NCBI GenBank assembly: GCA_039090855.1
Contig: CM076997.1
Coordinates: forward strand, 165,074,709 to 165,138,708
Length of the DNA: 64,000 nt
From: Macrothele yani
Lineage: Eukaryota; Arthropoda; Arachnida; Araneae; Macrothelidae
Direction: 5' to 3'
Shown here piece by piece: positions 57,771 to 64,000 of this stretch. The notes beneath the pieces were generated by a model that was not told the DNA's origin, made no database searches, and saw nothing but the letters and a program-made list of their open reading frames with translations. The position numbers and the translations under genes were made by a program. Position 1 is the stretch's first letter. Each line of letters starts with the position of its first letter.

Positions 57771-58681
57771 CAAAGGGTATCCTGAAAGTAATGCATCGTC
57801 CTTCATCAGATTTTTACAGCAGCAAAAATGTGAAAATTGATTGCAAAATTATTGGACATATTGCTAATAACGCTAGCCTATTCAAAGTATTGTCCATTAC
57901 ATTCTACGCATTTCTGCCATCTTGGAACTCATTGGTAAAATCCATTTTGGAAAAATTCCTGAGGCTGTCGTTTCACCCATGAGTTTATAGCTAGTTTAGC
58001 GTCTGTCACATCGTCGAAACGTTCCCTACGAAGTGTGTTTTTCAAAGGGGAAAGCAGGAAATACCCTAAAGAAGCCAAATCAGAACTGTAGGGGTGTTGG
58101 GCATCACCGTCCACCCCATTTTGGCAATAGCTTATGAAGTCCGCATTGAAGTGTGGGGACGTGAGTTATATTGGTGTAAAAATACACTATGAAGTGGAAT
58201 GTCACATCTTTTCCTTCTGATAGCTTCCTTTAGCTTCTTCAATGTCTGAACATAGTGAGCGCTGTTTATTGTTACAACTCCTGGATTGTGACACGACGAT
58301 AAGCTGTGATGAGGTCTTTCACTTGTTGCCTGTTGGGATCTGTCACTGAAGTTGCGGATCTTCCACTGCGTTGTTTGTCCAACACTGGACTTTCTCCCTC
58401 TCGAAACCTCTTCATCCATCTTCGGACATTACATTTGTGGGAGCTTCATACACTTCCCGGATTCTTTTGTGGTTTTTTGGAGCCTAACATCCCTCTTCTT
58501 CCAGGAATTCAATTACGGCTGCTTTTCTCTGTCATTCATGATTTTTATTTGCGATTCTGAAAACCATTTTTGTTCCCACATCGGTAGCATGTCATAGTAC
58601 ATGTCAGTGCAGTTTCATTAAAATCACTTCAAAATTTCAAAAGTTATTAAGGAGGTGGCATTACTTTCAGGATGGCCTTTG
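57771..58681 (-). mobile_element. Mariner-type element with terminal repeats and broken transposase
   Basis: Terminal repeats CAAAGGGTATCCTGAAAGTA and (reverse complement of the right end) CAAAGGCCATCCTGAAAGTA, next to TA on both sides. The minus strand has, in two main frames, VSRGRKSSVG-type DNA-binding sequence, AHYVQTLKKLKEAIRRKRCD, HQYNSRPHTS (second catalytic region with the aspartate apparently changed, usual HDNARPH) near 58160, YSSDLASLGYFLLSPLKNTL near 58070 and RFDDVTDAKLAINSWVKRQP near 58000. At 911 bp it is shorter than a typical 1.3-kb mariner, and the first catalytic motif is not seen, so part is deleted. Confidence 0.8.
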
Positions 58682-58814
58682 TATAAACCTGTTGATTGTT
58701 TTCTTAAGCGGTTTCATAGACTTTGAGTGGCACTAATAAATTTAATTCGCGTCAGAAGAGATTCAAAAGACGTGATCATTACAATCAAACATTCGGTGTC
58801 ATCTTTCTTGTTTG

Positions 58815-59012
58815 CTTCATTTTTGGCTTATCAACTACCGCGAGCAGTTGTATGGGTTATAAGAAATCGTCCACACCTAATTTGAGGCCGGTGGTTCCAG
58901 GGAGATGGGGCCAGTACAATAGGTCTGCTCATGTTGCATCTGGGGACGCGAGTCGAACGAAAGGTCAGCGGCCAGCGCTTGTCCCACTGCGCCACTCAAG
59001 TGTCGTGATGCT
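58815..59012 (-). mobile_element. tRNA-derived SINE at the end of copy B
   Basis: Antisense on plus: GGCTTATCAACTACCGCGAG, GGGTTATAAGAAATCGTCCA, GTGGTTCCAGGGAGATGGGG, the B-box complement GCGAGTCGAACG and the A-box complement near GCGCTTGTCCCACTGCGCCA. Confidence 0.8.
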
Positions 59013-59014
59013 AA

Positions 59015-60300
59015 CAGGAAAAATAGAAATTTTTATGTAGTGAAAAGTAAACACATTTTCGGAGCTATGCTTAATGATTTATTAGACTTCCCACATGCAC
59101 AGGAGGTTCATTATTACTTGGAAGTTATAAAGAATGGACATGGCCAGTTTTAGGGGAGGTTCGTAATGTAAGAGAGAGAAACATGTCATTTCCCTAGGTA
59201 AACACATCCAACTGTTGGAGAAAAACGGTAAAGAAACAATGATAGAACAGGGAGGAGAGTTCAAGTGATTGGGGTTCTTTCTAGTGCTGATTCCTTGTCA
59301 TAAGTCGGAGCTTCTTTTGAAATAATCTTTGTGTGAGGGAGTGAAGTGGTAACGGAAAGGAAAACATCATGAAAAGATCACTTTGACTTCTGTTTTGATT
59401 TCTAAAACTCGCTTTGTGGCTGGCAAGGTATTTTTACTCTCGAGACATCTTTGTTTTTGAGTCTATTTCTTTTTTTTTCTACTGTTAATATACCACCCCT
59501 TCCGCCCAATCTGCAGGAACTGCGTGAGAAGATTATCGCAGGACACCATTAGGCACCTGTACAATTCCATGCCGAGATGTCTGTCATGCTCTGTGAGCAA
59601 ACACGGCTGTCCGACGCTATACTGCGAGACACTATTTATTGACGTGTAGCTCAATAAATATTGCCCATATCAGTCTCAATGTTTAATCATTTATTGTTCC
59701 TGGCTGGTATCCTTTACCTTCTTTCCGAATAGCATAGCAATACAAGTCCTTCTGGGTGCAACTTTTTTTTTTTTTTTTTTGACGATGAGTGTACATTGTC
59801 TTTTTCGCTGAAATTTATCTTCTTAAAGTGTGCTCTGAAATTTTTTTTTCGTTTTGAAAAGGATCCATCAAACATTTTATTACACTTCTGAATTCGGTAG
59901 CATTTTTCTTGATTTTTTTAAATGTAAAGGCCATTTTGTAAGTGTTTTTCAACAAAAACAAATCGTAACATGACCTTTAAAGTCTTATGTGTCTTCTCTC
60001 CCGCGCACAAATAATAATATTCAGGACATTCTTACAGGTGTGACAGAATGTGACCTTTGTGTTACAGTTTCGGTACAAAAATAATGTAAAACACGAAACA
60101 TTTTTCCAGGCATTTTCTTCCTTTGTGTGTTATAGAGTAAATCAAAAGTTCAAAACGATAAGGTGTAGGCTAAGGAAAAAATAATCCCTCTAATAATATT
60201 GTATAATTTAAGATGGAAATGAGCACCAGAGATGCACGATAATTACGTTGCAGGCCAAAATGGAAGCTCGTGCTTGTAGCATCCTTGAAGAAGTCATGTA
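59015..60300. other. No gene seen
   Basis: A+T-rich, with a T run at 59763-59780. No recognisable domain in the short frames. Confidence 0.45.
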
Positions 60301-60305
60301 TGTGT

Positions 60306-60887
60306 TATAATGAAGTTAATTTCACCGTCATTTCTGCCCTCGCCAGAATTCGAACCCGGATCCCCTCACTCCGGAATGAGTCACTCTACCAATTGAGCTA
60401 CGCAGACGTTTGTTCTGACTACTATCTGCCTTTATGTCGTGTGCGTCCTGCTGGCAGGTACGTCACATATCCCCCCGAAAGAGGGCTGGGGGCGTGACCC
60501 ACGGGTCAGCCGTGACCATGAATCGTTGCAGGCAGCCATCCGCTGTAGAACTTGCACTCGAGAACTCGCAGTCAATCTAGTGTGTGGAATGCAACATCAC
60601 ACATTTTTTATTTTTCGAAGCGCTGGAGAAGGGATTCTCTGATTTTTCCTATCTCGCGGTGTGGAAAGAACATCACACCATTGCGAGATTTTGAAAGGTC
60701 GGGTCATCCGAAAAGTTAGGGCGCCATTATAACGAAGTTAATTTCTCCGTCATTTCTGTCCACGCCAGGATTCGAACCCGGATCCCCTCAATCTGGAATA
60801 AGTCACTCTACCAATTGGGCTACGCGGACGTTTGTTCTGACTGCTATCTGCCTTTATGTCGCGTGCGTCCTGCTGGTAGGTACGTCA
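60306..60887 (-). repeat. Second pair of tRNA-like modules
   Basis: tRNA-like cores at 60407-60335 and 60829-60758 on the minus strand, with the same flanks as 52510-52996 (CTATCTGCCTTTATGTCG, GTGCGTCC, GGCAGGTACGTCACA). Both have a B box (GGTTCGAATTC, GGTTCGAATCC). Spacing is about 423 bp because the middle segment has an extra stretch (about 60480-60605). The 39-bp hairpin between modules recurs at 60651-60689. More diverged than the 52-kb pair. Confidence 0.8.
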
Positions 60888-60899
60888 CAGTGTTCAGTA

Positions 60900-62420
60900 T
60901 GTGAGACGTTTTGCTAAGCAAAAGCGTATATCACTTGCTGGATTCAGTATTTTTTTGTTTGGAGTATTTTGACAAATTCTACCTGGGAATAGATGTATGA
61001 CCCTGATTTAGGAACACTTGTCATAGTCATGGTCATGTTCATTTATTCGAAAAGTGACAGTTATTCAGCTCCAGTATAACTGATGATATGCCATTTTAAA
61101 TGCCACCTTTTACTTAATTTGAATTAGCATTTATCTTTGTGAAGTGAAGCTTTTGTTAACTTAGTACAAGATCGAACATAGTACCTCTTATCGTAGAATT
61201 ATGTATTCCGTACAGCAAATAAAAGGGAAATTTAAATTTTTCTCTTGCTTTGTCAGCACCTTTCTGTTTCGTTTCTTATTCAGATACGTAAATTGCGACC
61301 AAATCTAAATTTTACGAGAATAAGGGTCTTTTAATCTCAGAGTTTCTCACATAAGTTTTATTGTCAAAGAATACCACAGGCTGTTTTAAAAGTGGACTGT
61401 TAATTTTAAATGAAGTGAAAAGGAAGATTTTATAAAAACAACTTTTCTATAGCATTTGGGAATATTAACATCTGATATCTGAACGACTAATTCTATAAGT
61501 TCAATTTCTAAAGTAGTAACAGAGTAATGCTTGAAACTCATTAAGATAAAAATGATAAGGACATCATACGAGTAACGCGTTTGATATGAGACGCGAAATT
61601 CATCATAATTCGAGCATTCTAATTTGATAACACAAGCTTGTATAAGCTAGGATATCAGAGCATGGTGTCCTGGTTTTAGCATGCATGCACATTTCTGAGA
61701 GGCAAACGTACGTATAATTTCAGAGATTTGTTCAAACTACTGGATATTTGAAGACGATACTCTATACGCCAAGATCGGAGGCTTAAGTCTTTAGTAAGCT
61801 GCGCGAATTGTAGTCCTTCCACGGTCTCGGTAGTAACTCTCTTCGAACGGCGATCTCGTTAAATTATAAAACAGAACTCGTTTTATCCGCCTTGCCCTTG
61901 AGTAAAAACGAGGGAGTGACTTTGGAACATGTGGAACATAAGTGTCCGTAGGCAGCTAAATACAACACGGGAGAATTTAATAGCTAATTAGGTACATTAG
62001 AAGGACAGTAGCAGATCAACAGTCGCAGCAGTTGTGTGTAAATAAATTCCAAAAAGGAAGAGATATAAGAAAGGAGAAAAGGAAAAAGACAGACTGATAC
62101 AAAGACAGAGATAGACGAGAAAAAGCAAAGAAAATTCCGCATATGTGTTCCTAAGTGTCGCGACAGTTTTTAACGATTAGTTACACGTGAAACTCTCTAA
62201 AATGAATATTACACAGCTGTCCCGTGAAGACGCTAAATCTCTTAATTCATTGCGGAATTTATAAAAGACAAATTTATTTTGGTGCCAAATTTGCGAATTA
62301 TCTGTTTCTCATCGTCAGCGGATGAAATCACAGTCTCCAACACAGACGAATAAAGAATCTCACCTTAGTGGAGTGGTGAAGAGGGGGTGTTCCGTTAAAA
62401 AAGACACTTTGCGGAGGACA
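60900..62420. other. No gene recognised
   Basis: A+T-rich, no frame above 60 codons, no RNA gene seen. Confidence 0.5.
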
Positions 62421-62430
62421 CACAGACTGT

Positions 62431-62456
62431 AAACTTTTGCAGAGCTGCAAAAGTTT
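62431..62456. other. Perfect 12-bp inverted repeat
   Basis: AAACTTTTGCAG and CTGCAAAAGTTT separated by AG, with further partial pairing outside (CACAC..ACT / AGAGTGTG). Confidence 0.7.
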
Positions 62457-62617
62457 AGAGTGTGCCCCTTCTGGACATTGAAAGACTTTTTAAAAATTTT
62501 CCGCGGAAAAATCACATTAAATTTTAAATCACAAACTAGGAACCAAAGCTAAAACATTAGTACCATTTTTACGATGTTCAATTGCCCGCTTTTCAAGGAA
62601 ACCAGCTTGATGCATAA

Positions 62618-62854
62618 GATAGTATACCTATACTAGTGATCCGAATTTATCGGCGTGGACAAAAATCAAAGTTTTCAAGCTTTAGCACATCAACCAGATG
62701 GCTTTTTCAAGGAAGGTAGATAGCAAACTACACGCTGTTAAAAACATGCATGCTACCTTCCTTGAAAAACCAATCTGGTTTATGTGCGAAAGCTTGGAAA
62801 CTTTGATTTTTGTCTACCCCAATAATTTTGGATCACTAGTATAGTTATACTATC
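62618..62854. mobile_element. Foldback (palindromic) element, 237 bp
   Basis: Left arm GATAGTATACCTATACTAGT, GATCC, GACAAAAATCAAAGTTTTCA, AGCTTTAGCACAT pairs with right arm ATGTGCGAAAGCTTGGAAAC, TTTGATTTTTGTC, GGATCACTAGTATAGTTATA. The inner part, GGCTTTTTCAAGGAAGGTAG / CTACCTTCCTTGAAAAAC, resembles the centre of the 30960-31203 element. Confidence 0.85.
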
Positions 62855-62859
62855 ATATG

Positions 62860-63585
62860 TATAGTTGATATAAAATTCCTTGTGTTATTATTCAGCTTCA
62901 TGCATTTTAAATTTCCCGTGTGGATAAAATCTTTCAAACTAAAGTTTGATCCCTTCTATTTAAAAGGCTTGATTTAATTAAAAATTTTGGAAATTTGTTG
63001 CCACCTTTTTGTTTACGGGCCCTATCACGGTAGGTATTTTGCTCTGTCACACACATTATCACACACACTCACACTTCAAAGTTTACCTACACAGTGACTT
63101 CCTCTGCTCCCAGTTACTAAGGATACCAAACAATACTACAAGAAAAAGCAGAACAACGCTCTCTCATTGCTTCTCATCATCAGAATCTCTTTTTACTTCC
63201 GCTCTCATCTTTCTCTGTTTCTGAAAATCCAGAATTTTTGTTTTTCTGTTGAAGCTATAAGAACATTTTGTTTCCAAATTTACAGCAAATTTTAGTTTTT
63301 GTGAAGACTTTCACGAAAACCTGTGCATTAATTGCTGGTATTTTGCACAAATAAATGCATCAATTTTTTGATATTGGCCATTTAAGAGAGGAAAAATGTG
63401 CGTTAGAAGGGTGATACCTCCAGTCACCCCCTAATAATTTGCAAACGGTCTTCAACGGTTCTGACTGCCACATTAGAAAATACAACGCTGAATAATGAGC
63501 TGATACATAAATATTCAAAATAAAAGTTAATAACTTCAAAATAAGTAACACATTTCCTGTAGCATAGACTTTTTTCGAATCATAA
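62860..63585. other. No gene seen
   Basis: A+T-rich with a short CACACA-rich stretch (about 63047-63076). No supported gene. Confidence 0.45.
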
Positions 63586-63589
63586 ACCA

Positions 63590-63916
63590 ATGCGGAAAAC
63601 CTTTTCTCCCGCGGGAAATAGGTTAAAGAATCGCGATGTCGTTTTATCTGCTTTACATATGAGATTCTCCCACTTTCTGTTGCAAAGAATGGTACGATTT
63701 ATACTTAGGCTTATCAATAACGGAAGCTTCTCCATGTTTGCCCGAAACCCAAAATCAAAATCGAGGGAAGCTGTGGATACCCTTATTAAAATTCACACTC
63801 AGATAAAAGACACTGAAAAAGTGATTACCTCATTGATCGAACAAAACACTCAGTGCGTGGAAGATGAGATAGAAGTTAGCGAGTTGTGCTCTCCGGTTCA
63901 ATTATTAAGCAATTAA
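63590..63916 (+). CDS. Open frame of unknown function, possibly an exon
   Basis: A 108-codon frame ending in TAA. The second half (from MVRFILRLINN, about 63689) looks more protein-like than its surroundings: a basic stretch NPKSKSREAVD and a possible helix TLIKIHTQIKDTEKVITSLI with regular hydrophobic spacing, then acidic EDEIEVSEL. A CT-rich tract ending TTGCAAAG near 63686 could be a splice acceptor. No family recognised; it may be chance. Confidence 0.25.
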   Translation: MRKTFSPAGNRLKNRDVVLSALHMRFSHFLLQRMVRFILRLINNGSFSMFARNPKSKSREAVDTLIKIHTQIKDTEKVITSLIEQNTQCVEDEIEVSELCSPVQLLSN

Positions 63917-64000
63917 GATAACGAAGCAATTAAAATAATATTTGATGTATCATTAATTAACTATTATTCCAGCAAAAAGCAGGAAAGAAAAATGACATTG

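Larger units (their letters stand above)
55752..58811 (+). repeat. Long internally repetitive element, copy B, split twice by transposons
   Basis: Begins CACGTCTTTTG and keeps the copy-A phrases (TTAGTCCGATTTGAAA, CTCCTGATGGGAAATC, CCGCTAGGGGCGTAAAGG). It ends TTCAAAAGACGTG (to 58774) then ATTCGGTGTCATCTTTCTTG, as copy A does. Two foreign elements, 56295-57291 and 57771-58681, sit inside. Removing them leaves about 1.15 kb, shorter than copy A, so it has also lost internal blocks. Confidence 0.75.

Overview
The window looks like nuclear DNA of an arthropod with a large, A+T-rich, repeat-packed genome. The grounds are Tc1/mariner, hAT, Helitron and RTE-type elements, tRNA-derived SINEs, and one gene whose 4-codon first exon followed by a split signal peptide is the layout typical of insect cuticular-protein genes. 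I cannot fix the order. A hemimetabolous insect fits best, but a chelicerate is not excluded. There are no operons and no CRISPR array.

Only one ordinary host gene is supported, on the minus strand. Exon 1 (44758-44813) has a TATA box and initiator and encodes MKSV. After a proposed 12.7-kb intron, exon 2 (32072-31488) completes a signal peptide and encodes a lysine/glutamate/leucine/glycine repeat protein of 198 residues in all. The intron is filled with transposons. A second, weak candidate open frame lies at 63590-63916.

Layout. 1-1.8 kb: two Tc1/mariner-superfamily transposases; the one running off the left edge is still open for 226 codons. 1.85-4.1 kb: two non-autonomous DNA elements, the second a hAT-type element with 8-bp target duplications. 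4.4-5.6 kb: 67-bp satellite. 6.1-8.2 kb: old RTE remnant split by another repeat. 9.1-10.8 kb: a roughly 172-bp satellite built from a tRNA-SINE. 11.7-16.7 kb: minisatellite and decayed Helitron (HUH Rep plus Pif1 helicase). 18.5-19.4 kb: RTE 5' scrap and Tc1 pseudogene. 19.95-23.1 kb: full-length RTE retrotransposon, inserted in a G/C-run tandem array. 28.2-29.5 kb: Tc1/Tc3-like pseudogene with a fivefold internal repeat. 30.3-31.2 kb: two foldback elements. 32.9-34.1 and 39.0-40.4 kb: two copies of one Tc1 family, in opposite orientation. 35.2-37.5 and 55.8-58.8 kb: two copies of a long internally repetitive element, the second split by two transposons. 45.9-49.1 kb: second full-length RTE, inverted relative to the first. 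50.4 kb: small hAT-like MITE. 52.3-55.2 and 58.8-60.9 kb: SINEs and tRNA-like tandem modules. 62.6 kb: another foldback element.

The window is best read as nested layers of transposons. Several junctions give relative ages, and three cases show transposon pieces turned into tandem arrays: a SINE into a satellite, a transposase segment amplified five times, and paired tRNA-like modules. All coordinates and homologies come from reading the sequence by eye; no alignment or database search was run.
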